Below, piece by piece: positions 1-10,710 of a stretch of 64,000 nt of DNA. Source of the DNA: Symbiodinium natans. Lineage: Eukaryota > Sar > Dinophyceae > Suessiales > Symbiodiniaceae. The translations under genes were made by a program, and so were the position numbers. Every line of letters begins with the position of its first letter. Position 1 is the stretch's first letter. The notes under the pieces are model-generated. The model did not search any database, was not told the DNA's origin, and saw only the letters and a program-made list of their open reading frames with translations. The stretch covers positions 87,501 to 151,500 of the forward strand of contig CAJNDS010000890.1 of the NCBI GenBank assembly GCA_905221605.1. Direction: 5' to 3'.

Positions 1-173
1 TGACAATATGTCAAGGGGATACTGAAGTAGCACAATGTACAGGGTATGTTCGAAAAAACACTTCGCTTGGGTCACTTCGTCGAACCTCACGAAAATGCTC
101 GTGAGCCGGGTGGCTGCGTAGAAGTAGCCATCCCGCAAGGAGGCATCCAACTCTCCTTCTTGGCAAGGGGTTC

Positions 174-423
174 TGATAGGGTTTGCAGGGTTTATAGGGT
201 TTATGGGGTTTGTGGGTTGACAGGGTTTGTAGGGGTTTATAGTGTTTGTGGTGTTTATGGGGGGTTTATGGGAAAAAAGGGGCTTTGGCGCTTGCAAGCA
301 TCCCTGAACCGCGATGCGAGGTGTGCGCGCCCAAGCTTTCAAAGTAGGGTTTAGGGTTTAGGGTTTAGGGCTTAGGGTTTAGGGTTTAGGGTTTAGGGTT
401 TAGGGTTTAGGGTTTGGGGTTTA
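174..423 (+). repeat. Interstitial telomeric array, degenerate then perfect
   Basis: Starts as TTTAGGG-like units with TTTATAGGG and TTTGTAGGG variants, then becomes near-perfect TTTAGGG from about 345. Bases 424-639 that follow are AT-rich, with no gene seen. Confidence 0.9.
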
Positions 424-639
424 GAATAGCAAGAATTGGCAATAATTGTAGGAGTCTTAGAATCACATGAGGGTATAAGAATACAAGACGGTTATAATGC
501 AAGTAAAACTTGATTGATTGCTGGAAAACATTTTAATACTGTGTTATGTTAACCGTAGAATAACATACGAGTACTGGCATATTCGGATACTCTGAAAAGC
601 CCAGCTTGTCCAGAGGCTTGAATCTTGCAACTTCACCCG

Positions 640-990
640 AAACCCTTATAACCTGTAACCCCTAAATTACCCTTTCGGCCCTAAACTCTAAAACCCTCAA
701 CCATAGAATAGCCTATAAACCCTATAAACCCTTTGTAAACCCTATAAACCCTGTTAAACCCTAAAAACCCTGTTAAGCCCTGTTAAACCCTATAAACCCG
801 ATAAACCCTAAACCCTATAAACACTAAAAACCCTGTAAAACCCTGTTAAACCCTATAAACCCTCAAAAACCCAAACCCTATAAACCCTAAACCCTATAAA
901 CTATAAACCCTAAACCCTAAACCCTAAACCCTAAACCCTAAACCTAAACCCTAAACCCTAAACCCTAAACCCTAAACCCTAAACCCTACA
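640..990 (-). repeat. CCCTAAA array, degenerate to perfect
   Basis: The C-strand reads along the plus strand. Variants such as CCCTATAAA and CCCTGTTAAA occupy the first 250 bp, and the last 90 bp are near perfect. The degenerate outer part may be the older one. Confidence 0.9.
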
Positions 991-1089
991 ACAACTGTGG
1001 ACTCCGATGGCAGCCCGAGCGGCCCGGCGGCCATCGGCAGCAGCCGAAAAACCAACCTCGGCCACGACAGGGATGGAAGAGCCGCAAAG
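991..1089. other. Exon-like core between outward-facing telomeric arrays
   Basis: GC-rich 99-bp segment with CCCTAAA on its left and TTTAGGG (1088-1185) on its right. It is open in frames on both strands, so coding is possible but the strand cannot be set. Minus reading would end with donor G|GTTTAGGG. Bases 1186-1340 hold a short unique stretch and a CCCTAAA array from about 1276. Confidence 0.35.
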
Positions 1090-1347
1090 GGTTTAGGGTT
1101 TAGGGTTTAGGGTTTAGGGTTTAGGGTTTAGGGTTTAGGGCTTAGGGTTTAGGGTTTAGGGTTTAGGGTTTAGGGTTTAGGGTTTGCTGGGGCGCCAAAT
1201 GAGTGCCAAACAGTGCGGTTCCAGCTTTTCGCCAAAGTGCCAACGCCGAAACAGTTGCAGCCACAACCAAGGATCCCACAAACCCTACACCCTCAACCCC
1301 TAAACCCTAAACCCTATACCCTAAACCCTAAACCCTGAACTTAAACC

Positions 1348-1465
1348 CACTGCCAACACCAGCAGAGTGGCACAGCTCCGTGGAATGGAGTCGCTTCCAT
1401 CTGGGCCCATGGCACCAAGAAGGGTTTTCAGAGTCTTTCTGGATTTCTCGGGCTGCCAGCTTGGG
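1348..1465 (-). CDS. Candidate small exon, unknown protein
   Basis: Minus-strand frame is open across the segment and protein-like (for example LKTLLGAMGPDGSDSIPRS). It is followed in the sense direction by G|GTTTAAG and a CCCTAAA-oriented array on the plus strand. The plus strand is also open. No homology recognised. Confidence 0.35.
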
Positions 1466-1582
1466 TATTAGGGTTTGGGGGGCTTTTGGGTTTGCGAGAG
1501 TTTGCGAGAGGTTGTAGCTGGAAACCTGTAGGGGCTTACTTACAAGCAGGGAAGCCGCCTTCGGGAAAGAGAGAAGAAGAAG

Positions 1583-1620
1583 TCCTAACCCTACACCCTA
1601 AACCCTAAACCCTAAACCCT
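1583..1620 (-). repeat. CCCTAAA array
   Basis: About five heptamers directly adjoining the next exon-like core. Confidence 0.85.
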
Positions 1621-1749
1621 AAGTCCATCAGGATCCGCCTGGCCAAGTCTTTCGCACGAGCAAAGGACTTCACGTCCGAGCTCACGAACACACCTGGAGC
1701 ACTTGTGGGATGGCCTTTGTGTCTTCGTACGGCGGCTCTGAGGGCTTCC
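1621..1749 (-). CDS. Candidate small exon, unknown protein
   Basis: The minus frame reads as convincing protein (VFVSSDVKSFARAKDLARRI) and runs into G|GTTTAGGG at its 3' end. In the sense direction it is preceded by CCCTAAA-type sequence, with AG acceptors at GGAAG or CTCAG. Both flanks are telomeric. Function not recognised. The plus strand is open too, but less protein-like. Confidence 0.45.
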
Positions 1750-1754
1750 GGTCA

Positions 1755-1860
1755 GGTTTAGGGTTTTGGGGGTTTTGGGGGTTTTGGGAGTTTTGGGGGC
1801 TTTTGGGGGTTTAGGGTTTATAGGGTTTAGGGTTTAGGGCTTAGGGCTTAGGGTTTAGGG
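1755..1860 (+). repeat. TTTAGGG array with TTTTGGGGG variants
   Basis: Mixed heptamer and TTTTGGGGG units. Bases 1861-2400 hold unique sequence and short arrays in both orientations. A further open core sits at 2108-2208 (minus frame open, weak). Confidence 0.85.
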
Positions 1861-2399
1861 CTACACTGTAGGTTTCTCACCGCCCTTCAAACCATGCAAC
1901 ACTAGACTGCAAAGGCAAAGCACTGCCAAGGACTTCAATCAGGCAGGCGTGCAGACCACACTTGCGCATGACGCGGCGTTGGAGGCGACCCTTGGAACTC
2001 AAAACCCTAAACCCTAAGACCTAAGCCCGAAGCTCCCAAATGAGAAATTCCTGACCCTAAACCCGAAAACCCTAAATACTAAGCCCTGAAACCCTGAAAC
2101 CTAAACCATACTACTCGCCGGACACCTGTCGGAAGCCACCGAAGCCCTCAGCCCTTCAGAAGTCCGAACAGAAGCCATGTCAGGCTTGACGTGGCGGTTT
2201 AATCGCGGAGTTTAGGGTTAGGGCGGTTAGGGTTTTGGGGTTTAGAACCCTAAACCCTAAAGCCTAAAACCTAGGGTTTTGGGGTTTTGGGCCCAGGGCG
2301 AAAGTGGAAGCCTCCCCCCTTCCCGACGAAGGACCCCCAACGCTGCCCCCCTCGAGACTTTCAAGCAAACGCAGCACGCGGCCAAACGCTGAAGACTGT

Positions 2400-2500
2400 G
2401 TGGCCCTAAACCCCAAACCCTAAACCCTTAAACCCACACCCTAAAACCCAAACCCTAAACCCCAAACCCCAAACCCTAAACCCTAGCCCTAAACCTTAAA
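2400..2500 (-). repeat. CCCTAAA array
   Basis: Heptamers with CCCCAAA variants. Confidence 0.85.
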
Positions 2501-2502
2501 CA

Positions 2503-2611
2503 CGCTTGAAGCCGACCTTGAAGCAGCTCCTCACCGCCGAGCTCCGCCTCTGGTGGCTGCGCGTGGAGGAGAAAGAGGCCCGAGTCCCAGGATCCTGGTT
2601 TCTGGTTTCTG
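2503..2611. other. Exon-like core, strand unclear
   Basis: The plus frame reads LKQLLTAELRLWWLRVEEKE, which looks helical and charged. A minus frame is also open and ends at a GTTTAAGG donor. CCCTAAA lies to the left and TTTAGGG (2611-2706) to the right. Bases 2707-3426 are unique or degenerate with no gene seen, apart from a (CA)n run at 3291-3306. Confidence 0.35.
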
Positions 2612-3426
2612 GCTTAGGGTTTAGGGTTTAGGGTTTAGGGTTTAGGGTTTAGGGTTTAGGGTTTAGGGGTAGGGTATAGGGTTTAGGGGTAGGGTATAGG
2701 GGAATCAGGATTGAGGTACAGGGTGTATTCGCTCTGCACATTAAAGAGCAAGGTGCGAGACGTCAGGTCACCAAAGCCCGCTTCAAAGGTGCAAGCATGC
2801 AAAGTCTACCGGCTTCATCGTCGTGGGGTTCGAGACCCTAAGCCCCAAAACTCAAAATCCCCAAACCCCAAACCCGAAAGCCCTACGGCCTCAAACCCCA
2901 CAAGCCCTTTTAAACCCAAACTTCCTACTAAAGCCCGCCCAAAACCCAAAATCCTTAAAGCTAAAGCCCTGAGCCTGACACAGAATCCGAAACCCTAAGC
3001 CCAATCCCCACAACCCCCAGCAATGTTAAAACCCTTCTGGGCTGCTTACGGAATCTGAGCCCCATGATAACCCAAAACTTCCTAAATCCCCAGTTGGCAT
3101 CCTTCTCTGATTCGTAACGGCGAGGCCCCAGGTTATGGTCCAGGGTTGAGTTTTGCGTGACGTTGAACTACCCATGAATGCAACTGCCCCAGAAGTGGCT
3201 GGCTGCAGGTTTTGACTTTTGAGCACCCCATTCCACAACCACTCAACTCCCCCGCCCCGCCCCCCCACCCCCCCGACAAAAAATATAAATCACACACACA
3301 CACACATAAAAACCCTACTGCCCTGGTATTTATAAACAAGGACAGTCAGAACAATTGTTAAATACAATAATTGTCTCTCATTAAACAAAACCGCCCAGGT
3401 AAAGCCCAAGAACTCGAACCTCTGTG

Positions 3427-3528
3427 TCCAAACCCTAAACCCTAAACCCTAAACCCTAAACCCTAAACCCTAAACCCTAAACCCTAAACCCTAAACCCTA
3501 AACCCTAAACCCTAAACCCTAAACCCTA
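3427..3528 (-). repeat. CCCTAAA array, near perfect
   Basis: About 14 uninterrupted heptamers. Confidence 0.95.
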
Positions 3529-3529
3529 T

Positions 3530-3649
3530 GCGTTGGAGCTCCCCAAGGCCTCCATAGGCCACGGGCTGATTCTGCATGTCTGCTGAGTACGGCGCCGTGC
3601 TCCACACAAGGTCCTCCTTCGAACTTCGGACTTCAGCTCCCGAGTTGAG
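3530..3649 (-). CDS. Candidate small exon, unknown protein
   Basis: Minus frame: SKEDLVWSTAPYSADMQNQ then a Gly-rich stretch, very protein-like. In the sense direction it ends at AG|GGTTTAGGG, inside the telomeric array. The upstream side has CCCTAAA from the array at 3684-3779. Product unknown. Confidence 0.45.
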
Positions 3650-3683
3650 TGGTTTTTGGGGCTTAGGGGTTGGATGCTTTCTG

Positions 3684-3779
3684 AGGGTTTAGGGTTTAGG
3701 GTTTATAGGGTTTAGGGTTTAGGGTTTAGGGTTTAGGGTTAGGGTTTAGGGTTTAGGGTTTAGGGTTTCAGGTTTAGGG
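3684..3779 (+). repeat. TTTAGGG array
   Basis: Near-perfect array with one hexamer slip. It is followed by a unique block, 3780-5680, with ORF-like stretches on both strands (for example minus 3820-4245, 141 codons, Pro-rich) that I could not identify, plus a (TA)n run near 5161-5181. Confidence 0.9.
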
Positions 3780-4394
3780 CTTAGCTACCCTGAGGAACCC
3801 ATTCCCTTGGCTTCAGGGTTTAGTTAGGGCTTCGGGTACGGAGACGAAGACCTCTGCACACAACGAGCAACTTCAAGCCTTTCAGACCCTGAACTTTACG
3901 CAGAAGGCTTCGGAGGTTGGGGCTACTGCAGGGCTCGGCAAGGTTCGCGTCGTGAGCTTGGAGACACTGTGGGCTGACAGGGTGATGCCCCAGGGTTGAT
4001 GGGGTGTCTGTTGCTGACCTTCGCAAGACCCCCGAAACCGAAATCCTAAACCAGGGGGGAGGGGGGGAGGGGACGGGGAGCGAAGGCTTACATCGCTGCG
4101 CTTCCAAAAAAACCAGGAGGATCTCGATGTACCACTCTTTGGGTGATTCTGGGAACCTTTCGGGTATGCTTTCTAGCTCCTCCCAGGGCTTTGGCAGAGC
4201 CGTAGAGTTTGCGGGTGAGCGGTTCGCGGTGACCCCTCTCGACAAATTTTGGAACTTACGCTGGCTACATCCCGCAGCTCAGGCTACGGGACGCGAGGAA
4301 GTATACTCCGACGCTTGCGTGCGCGAGAGGAAGACCCACCGCATCGACGCAAAATTGATTGAGAACCCTTGGCAACGACACGCTACATGCTACT

Positions 4395-4503
4395 AACACA
4401 AGGGCCTTAATAGAAAGAGCAGGGCTTTGGGGGAGAAATGATCGTAGAACTACACAGGGACCATAAGGGAATACGATTTGCAATTATTCCGACGCCTATA
4501 GTA
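4395..4503 (+). mobile_element. MITE family D, copy 1
   Basis: Starts AGGGCCTTAATAG and ends GCAATTATTCCGACGCCTATA, with internal CAGGGACCAT. It matches copies at 38545, 50171, 58618 and 62140. The ends are roughly inverted (GGCCTTAAT versus ATTATTCCGACGCC). No coding capacity. Confidence 0.6.
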
Positions 4504-5683
4504 CTACCAACATCAATAGCGACTTCCATAAAGAGCTCTCGCAGAATCCCCGACTGCCCCAAGCTTCTTGGGTACAAACCCGCTGCACCCTTTTGATCCC
4601 TGAGGGTTCTGTCCACTTGCAGCTTGCAGTGCTTGTTCAGCACCTTGGTACCCCAGCAACCATATTACAATGAGGTTAATTACCCTTTTTTTGGTTGGCT
4701 ACTTTATAATGGAACCTTGAACCAAAAAAGTAGAAAGCAAGGGTACCACTGGGCGACCAAGGCACCAGACCCACGGATCCATCCTTCGTGTGACTCACGA
4801 GGAGGATGACCGACCTGCAAAGGGTCTGGGAGAAGGCGAGGCCGCTCTTTGCAAAACCATGGCGAAGCCCTCCAAATCCTGAACCGCCCGAAACACCTGC
4901 GCACCTGCACGATCATACACCTGAGCCTGAAGGCTTAAGAGTTGAGCTTACTATTGCGGCTGTTAAGGCCCAGACATCTCCAAGGCCCCTCCAACCACCT
5001 CCCGAAATTCAAAACCCCATTTGAGGGCGCCCTGGGTGATGTTTTGGATGAACTCTTCATGGACTCCAATGATGTTCCGAAAATACCTCCGGGAATGCTG
5101 TCGGCACCACGGGTCCTATAATAAACCTGACAATCCTCTAATATATGAATTACAATATACAGATATATATATATATATATATGTATGTATAAAATGTTTT
5201 GTAGTCTCCTACGCATGTTATATAGAACAGTATACACCGCAGCCTCCTTATAAGTGAGTCCACGAACTCTTGAGATCCTAAAACCCGGAACCCTCAACCC
5301 TAAGCCTTATCACTAAGCAAAACCAGTCAACAAAAACAGCTAACCTCAAAACAACCCTGAACCACCCTGTCCGGCCTGACCAGTTCCGGCTGGCAGCCAG
5401 CCGCTGGGAAAAGGGGCCGGCTCAACAGCAAAGCGCCGCGTTCGGCGCGCGCCGCGGGAAAGGCGAAGCGCACGAGGCCCAGTCTGTCGACTTGCATGCT
5501 CGACACCCAGCAGTTTTAAACCTCAACCAGGTTAATTGCGTGGAGCCCTGATAGGGACTCCACTAAATTATACCCCTGAAGGAGGGAGTATTCCTTGCAT
5601 CAGATTTCGACCCGGAACAGAATGCACTGACACTGAATATTCCTTCCTTATGGAGTATTGGAGCCTCTGGGAAGAAAATCCGG

Positions 5684-5782
5684 AAACCCTAAACCCTAAA
5701 CCCTAAACCCTAAACCCTAAACCCCCAACCCTAAACCCTAAACCCTAAAGCCCCAACCCTAAACCCTAAACCCCTAAAACCC
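5684..5782 (-). repeat. CCCTAAA array
   Basis: Heptamers with CCCCCAA variants. Confidence 0.9.
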
Positions 5783-5902
5783 TTCATGCCGGTCGACGGC
5801 TCGCGATCGGGTTTCTGGCTGGAGGTCTTCGGGAGACCTCACAGGGTGGGGCCTGAAGGCTGAAGCTTGTGAAAGCCACTGCCTTGCTTCGGGCTCCGGG
5901 TG
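5782..5902 (-). CDS. Candidate small exon, unknown protein
   Basis: The minus frame is open end to end (HPVRSPEDLQPETRSRAVDR). It finishes at GG|GTTTTAGGGG and is preceded by CCCTAAA in the sense direction. Plus frames are open too (FMPVDGSRSGFWLEVFGRP then stop), so the strand is uncertain. Confidence 0.35.
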
Positions 5903-5903
5903 G

Positions 5904-6003
5904 GTTTAGGGTTTAGGGTTTAGGATTTAGGGTTTAGGGTTTAGGGTTTAGGGTTTAGGGTTTAGGGTTTAGGGTTTAGGGTTTAGGGTTTAGGGTTTAG
6001 GGT
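5904..6003 (+). repeat. TTTAGGG array
   Basis: About 14 units with a single TTTAGGA variant. Confidence 0.95.
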
Positions 6004-6017
6004 AATTGTAGTTGCTC

Positions 6018-6185
6018 AAAGTTTACTTCAAAAACATAACAAGAATAAAAATAATGGTAAGAAGAATAACAATAATTCCAGTAACAAGAATTACAACAAT
6101 AGTAATGATAAAATAACAGCAGTAGCAATAATAGCCATAGTAGTAGTAACAATAACAGTGAGTAAAGAATTGGTAGATCATGAAA
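6018..6185. repeat. Cryptic triplet-simple DNA (AAY/AAG/AAT)
   Basis: AT-rich with a strong three-base rhythm (AAT, AAC, AAG, AGT triplets), no clean unit and no ORF. Comparable tracts occur at 15110-15245, 28680-29335 and 49765-50050. Confidence 0.7.
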
Positions 6186-6260
6186 AAAGTACTTAGGAGT
6201 AGGAATAAGAGTTCTAGGGTTTACAGTTCCCGGTTCTGGGCCTTGCCACGAAGTGCACTC

Positions 6261-6333
6261 ACCCTAAACCCTAAACCCTAAACCCTAAACCCTAAACCCT
6301 AAACCCTAAACCCTAAACCCTAAACCCTAAACC
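6261..6333 (-). repeat. CCCTAAA array ending in a poly-C/AG acceptor-like tract
   Basis: Followed by a C run and TGCCTTTGCAG. A short plus-open core (6355-6430) comes next, then a second CCCTAAA array at 6430-6508. A further GC-rich core at 6509-6637 meets TTTAGGG at 6638-6675 and is open on both strands. Confidence 0.85.
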
Positions 6334-6720
6334 CCCCCCCCCTGCCTTTGCAGAGCCAGCACGGAGGGCCGCCCGAGGCCTCACGAGGAGGCAGGGGTAG
6401 GCTGGAATGCGAAGTCCCGGTGTCGGCTCCAAACCCTAAAACCCTAAAGCCCTAAAGCCCTAAACCCTAAACCCTAAACCCTAAACCCTAAACCCTAACC
6501 CTAAACCTTGCAAGTTTCCCCACTTCTGCCCCTCCCTTGCGGCACCTCGGGCGCCCGCGAGGCGCAGGCGGCGCAAGGCCAGCTCCCCCGGCCGCAGCCT
6601 GCCCGCACGATCACCCCCAATCCCCAACCCCCACCCCGTTTAGGGTTTAGGGTTTAGGGTTTAAGGTTTAGGGCTTCGGTCTTATCAGGGCCCATACCCC
6701 AGCCCTCCATGGTTCAGGGT

Positions 6721-6818
6721 TGGGATGTTGACCCGTATACTAACAGCCCTGAACAGGGATTCTAGTAAGGGTACGAGAATCCCTAATCAGGACTCTTAGT
6801 ATGAGGGGTAGCATCCCA
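6721..6818. mobile_element. MITE family B, copy 1
   Basis: 98-bp palindromic element with ends TGGGATGTTGACCC and GGGGTAGCATCCCA and inner inverted blocks AGGGATTCTAG and GAGAATCCCTAA. Same family as 12661-12755 and 16722-16826. Non-coding. Confidence 0.7.
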
Positions 6819-6872
6819 GGGTTCAGTTCAGGGCTTCGGGTCCCAAAAAAAGAAGAGAAAGTATCAGATGCT

Positions 6873-6945
6873 TTAGGGTTTAGGGTTTAGGGTTTAGGGT
6901 TTAGGGTTTAGGGTTTAGGGGATAGGGCTTAGGGTTTAGGTTCAA
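6873..6945 (+). repeat. TTTAGGG array
   Basis: About ten units. Bases 6946-7170 are degenerate C-strand telomere-like sequence. Confidence 0.9.
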
Positions 6946-7170
6946 GGGACGGGCGTAAGCCCCAAAAGCCCCGGCCAAAAAAAGACTCAAGCAACTGAAG
7001 CCCCAGCCCCGAAACCCCTCAAACCCCTTAAACCCCTGCTTAAACTCCTTACACCCATCTAAACCCCCTTAAACCCTAAACCGTAACCCTTAAACCCTAA
7101 CCCCGAAACCCGAAACCATAAGCCCGAAACCCTAGACCCTAAACCCCAAACCCCAAACCCTAAACCCTAA

Positions 7171-7272
7171 TCCTCAAATCGCCCCCATCCCAGCAGCGCC
7201 TCGGCCGAGGTGCCGGCTTCTCTGGCAGGCGCCTGAGGAGGGAGGAAAGGCCCTGCACTGCGCTGTCCTGGC
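7171..7272 (-). CDS. Candidate small exon, unknown protein
   Basis: Minus frame: RQDSAVQGLSSLLRRLPEKP followed by a basic stretch. It ends next to AG|GGTTTAGGG. The plus strand is also open. Telomeric arrays lie on both sides (7060-7170 C-strand, 7272-7495 G-strand). Confidence 0.35.
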
Positions 7273-7495
7273 GTTTAGGGTTTAGGGTTTAGGGTTTTAG
7301 GGTTTAGGGTTTAGGGTTTAGGGTTTAGGGTTTAGGGTTTAGGGCTTAGGGCTTAGGGCTTAGGGCTTAGGGTTTAGGGGGTTTAGGGTTTAGGGTTTAG
7401 GGTTTAGGGTTTAGGGTTTAGGGTTTAGGGTTTAGGGTTTAGGGTTTAGGGTTTAGGGTTTAGGGTTTAGGGTTTGGGGCTTAGGGCTTAAGGTT
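7272..7495 (+). repeat. TTTAGGG array with a CTTAGGG sub-block
   Basis: About 30 units. Four consecutive GCTTAGGG-type units in the middle show local spread of a variant. Bases 7496-7764 are degenerate G-strand repeat. Confidence 0.95.
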
Positions 7496-7764
7496 AGGGG
7501 TTGCAGGGTGGGAGGTCGGGCGACTTTGGGCTTTGGGGGTTTAGGGGGGGCCTCGAGATTCAGGGTTAGGCTTTGAGTGCTTTGGAGGGTTTCAGGGTTT
7601 AGGGTTTAGGGTTTGGGGTTTGGGGTTTAGGGTTTAGGCTTTCAGTGCTTTGGAGGGTGGGTTTCAGGGGCTTCGGGCATTCTGGGGATTATACGGCCGG
7701 AAAGCTTTCCAGAAGGGCCCAGACAAAGAGACCTCTGGGGACCCTGAGACCATTCAAGCCAAAC

Positions 7765-7940
7765 CTAAACACTAAACACTAAACACTAAACCCTAAACCC
7801 TCAACCCTAAACCCTAAACGCTAAGCCCTAAGCCCTAAGCCCTAAGCCCTAAGCCCTAAGCCCTAAGCCCTAAGCCCTAAACCCTAAACCCTAAACCCTA
7901 AACCCTAAACCCTAAACCCTAAACCCTAAACCCTAAACCT
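7765..7940 (-). repeat. CCCTAAA array with a CCCTAAG sub-block
   Basis: Eight or so successive CCCTAAG units sit between CCCTAAA units. This is a homogenised variant. Confidence 0.9.
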
Positions 7941-8054
7941 GCAAGTAGGCCACCTAAAGCCCCCAAGTAGGCCATCTAAAGCCCTTAAACCCCCTAAACC
8001 CCGAACCCGGGCAACCCTCAAGAACGCAAAACCCTGAACCCTAAACCCGAAACC

Positions 8055-8564
8055 CTAAACCCTAAACCCCTTGCCTGCGTATTCCTTGGGAGCCCTAAAC
8101 CGCAGTACCACATCCCCCCCCCCCCCCCCAGCTTCCTGGTGGAGTGCAGCGCAGCGCGAAGCATCCACCACCTCCACGAAGGGCCTCAGGGGTAGGGTGT
8201 AGGGTTTAGGGTTTAGGGTTGAGGGTTTAGGGGCTAGCTTGGCCATTGAGCCTCTGAGACATGCTCCGAAATAGCCCAAGAACGGAAAACATCGAAGAGT
8301 CAGAAGAAAATTCCAACGGGCTGCCTCTAGGGTGCTGGATCCAGGGTGCCGGGGGGGGGGGAGGGGGGGGGGGGGGTTACGGGTTGTTGGGCTCATCCTA
8401 GGTGGATATTGGGATTTCCAAGAAACCCGTGAGTGAGCGACCTTAAGGCAAGACAGAGCGCACAAGGCGTGCGCTTCGAGTCGTAATACCAACACCCTTA
8501 GCCTTAGACAACAATCTGAACAGCAAGCCCCGCAAAAACCCGAAAGCCCCCTACTTAAACTCAA
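8055..8564 (-). CDS. Open minus frame, possible exons around a poly-C/poly-G tract
   Basis: A 169-codon minus frame. The most protein-like part is LRPFVEVVDASRCAALHQEA (8123-8190), running into a G run in the sense direction. Another part, RWNFLLTLRCFPFLGYFGAC, lies upstream. Poly-G at 8351-8377 and poly-C at 8113-8130 make the continuous ORF doubtful. On the plus strand the C run ends in AG and could be an acceptor. Confidence 0.3.
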   Translation of the reverse strand: MSLSRGLSGFCGACCSDCCLRLRVLVLRLEAHALCALSCLKVAHSRVSWKSQYPPRMSPTTRNPPPPLPPPRHPGSSTLEAARWNFLLTLRCFPFLGYFGACLRGSMAKLAPKPSTLNPKPYTLPLRPFVEVVDASRCAALHQEAGGGGGDVVLRFRAPKEYAGKGFRV

Positions 8565-8574
8565 TACACCGGAA

Positions 8575-9097
8575 GTACTGAACCCTGAAACGCCCTAAAC
8601 TCCAAACCCCAAACCCCAAACCCAAAACCCTAAGCCATAAACCCAAACACTAAATCTTAAACCCCTAAGCCCCAAGAACCCTAAGCCCTAAACCTAAACC
8701 GCCAAAACCCCAGAAACCCGAGGCCGACACCTCAAACCCTAAACCCCAAACCCTAAACCCCAGCCCTATAAACCCCCTAAACCCAAAACCCCCAAAACCC
8801 CCCAAAACCCTAAACTCCAAACCCAAAACCCCTCAAAACCCTAAACCCCCAAACTCAAAACCCTAGCCCTAAACCCCCAAACCCCTAAACCCTAGCCCTA
8901 AACCGCAAAACCCCTAAACCCCCCAAAACCCTAAACCCCAAAACTCAAAACCCCTAGCCCTAAACCCCCAAAACTCAAAACCCTAGCCCTAAACCCCAAA
9001 CCCCAAAACCCCAAACCCTAAACCCCAAACCCTAAACCCTAAACCCTAAAGCCTAAAGCCTAAACCCTAAACCCTAAACCCTAAACCCTAAACCCTA
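8575..9097 (-). repeat. Long degenerate C-strand telomere-like array
   Basis: Over 500 bp of CCCTAAA, CCCCTAAA, CCCCAAAA and CCCCAAAC variants. It becomes perfect only in the last 50 bp, next to the GC-rich core. Confidence 0.85.
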
Positions 9098-9208
9098 GCT
9101 CCTCCGCTGGATGGCGCGCAGCGCCGCGCCCTGCGGCGCCCCGCTCCCCAGCGCCAGGGTGGTGGCCGCGCGCAGCGCCGCAGCGGCCCAGGAGCTCCCC
9201 AAGAACAG
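9097..9208. other. GC-rich exon-like core, strand unclear
   Basis: Minus frame: ALRAATTLALGSGAPQGAAL, ending at a TAG supplied by the telomeric repeat. The plus frame is open from an ATG (MARSAAPCGAP). CCCTAAA lies to the left and TTTAGGG (9206-9370) to the right. Bases 9371-10437 contain short arrays (9663-9740, 10008-10078) and unique DNA without a gene I can support. Confidence 0.35.
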
Positions 9209-10437
9209 GGTTTAGGGTTTAGGGTTTAGGGTTTAGGGTTTAGGGTTTAGGGTTTAGGGTTTGGGGTTTAGGGCTTTTGGGGTTTGGGGTTTAGGGTTTA
9301 GTTTTTGGGGTTTAGGGTTTGGGGTTTGGGGTTTAGGGTTTGGGGGTTGCTGTCTATAGGGTTTTAGAGTTTAGGGTTTATGGGGTTTAAGGGCACGATT
9401 GAGTATTAATGTAGTTTTTAGGGAATTGGGGATATGTAGGGAACTCCGGAAATTTTAAGGGTATTTGGGGAGAATTTTAGAGCATTTACTAGGAATTTGA
9501 GTTTTGTACCAGGGTATTTAGGGCATTTAAGGTACTTCGGGCGTATGAGCTCTCTCAAAGGCCCGAACTGGCCTGTCAAGCAGCAGGCAGCACGCACCGC
9601 AACCTGCGAAATTGACGACCGCGATCATCCACGCAGGAGCCTCGCCAGTCAGGCGAGGGAAGTACCCTAAACCCTAAACCCTAAACCCTAATAACCCTAA
9701 ACTCTAATAACCCTAAACCCTAAACCCTAAAAACCCTCAATTGCGCTCAGAGTTGGTCCTGTTATAGGGCTTCGACGCATGAATTCACGAGTCTACGTTC
9801 AGGGCATTCATCAGGGGTATTTATTCAGGTACTTGTTAGGGTATTTAGTCGGCCATTTGAACCCTAAACCCTAAACCATTTGGTTTGGGGGGCTTAGGGT
9901 TTAGGGTGGGGGGTTGCGGCAGCATATCCTGCACGTTCTCGACACTTGTTCTCGGGCGAGCCGAACCCGATATCAACTTCCCCATTGAAGCATCGGACTT
10001 ATGGATTAAGGGTTTGGGGTTTAGGGTTTAGGGTTTAGGGGTTTAGGGTTTAAGGGTCTAGGGTCTAGGGTCTAGGACCCAAAAGCCATAAGCTACAAGG
10101 TTCTTGAGGGAGGTGGGTTCAAGGGTAAGGGTATGTCACCCAAGGTTCCTGAATACCCTATAAGCAAAATCTTCAACAAACTCAAACCTCAACCCTAATT
10201 ACACGAGCTGATCCTCGAAACCCATCGAAGCCCACTTCATGCCCCCCCGCCCCCCCGCCTCCGCCCCCCCAAAAAAGTCCCAACACCCTTGAACGTAGAA
10301 GCCCCGCCCCACAAAAACTGCAGGCAACCAAAACCCTGAAGCCTAAACCTAAGCATTCTTTAGGGGTATATGGCTTTAGGGGGTTTAGGGGGTTTAGGGG
10401 GGGATTTAGGGTTCGGGGCTTGGGGAGTTTGGGGTTG

Positions 10438-10490
10438 AAACCCTAAACCCTAAACCCTAAACCCTAAACCCTAAACCCTAAACCCTAAAC
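10438..10490 (-). repeat. CCCTAAA array forming the 5' end of an inferred intron
   Basis: Seven perfect heptamers directly adjoin the exon at 10491. In the sense direction they read GTTTAGGG, giving the GT donor. Confidence 0.95.
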
Positions 10491-10565
10491 CGAGACGGGT
10501 GCAGGGGCCTCTTTGGGCTCCGCGAGCTCGACTTTCAGAGGATCGATGTGGTCGGGGTCCGCCAT
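10491..10565 (-). CDS. Candidate first coding exon, unknown protein
   Basis: On the minus strand an ATG at 10565 opens exactly 25 codons (MADPDHIDPLKVELAEP, then EAPAPVS). These end at the first base of a telomeric repeat, TCG|GTTTAGGG, a phase-0 GT donor. The 5' side is CCCTAAA in the sense direction (10577-10710). The acidic, Pro-rich start looks like a real N terminus. The plus strand is open too, but has no start and is less natural. Function unknown. Confidence 0.5.
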
Positions 10566-10576
10566 CGCCGCGGATG

Positions 10577-10710
10577 AGGGTTTAGGGTTTAGGGTTTAGG
10601 GTTTAGGGTTTAGGGTTTAGGGTTTAGGGTTTAGGGTTTAGGGTTTAGGGTTTAGGGTTTAGGGTTTAGGGTTTAGGGTTTAGGGTTTAGGGTTTAGGGT
10701 TTAGGGTTTG
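10577..10710 (+). repeat. TTTAGGG array, perfect
   Basis: About 19 heptamers. Bases 10711-11301 hold unique DNA with a G run at 10819-10828 and no supported gene. Confidence 0.95.
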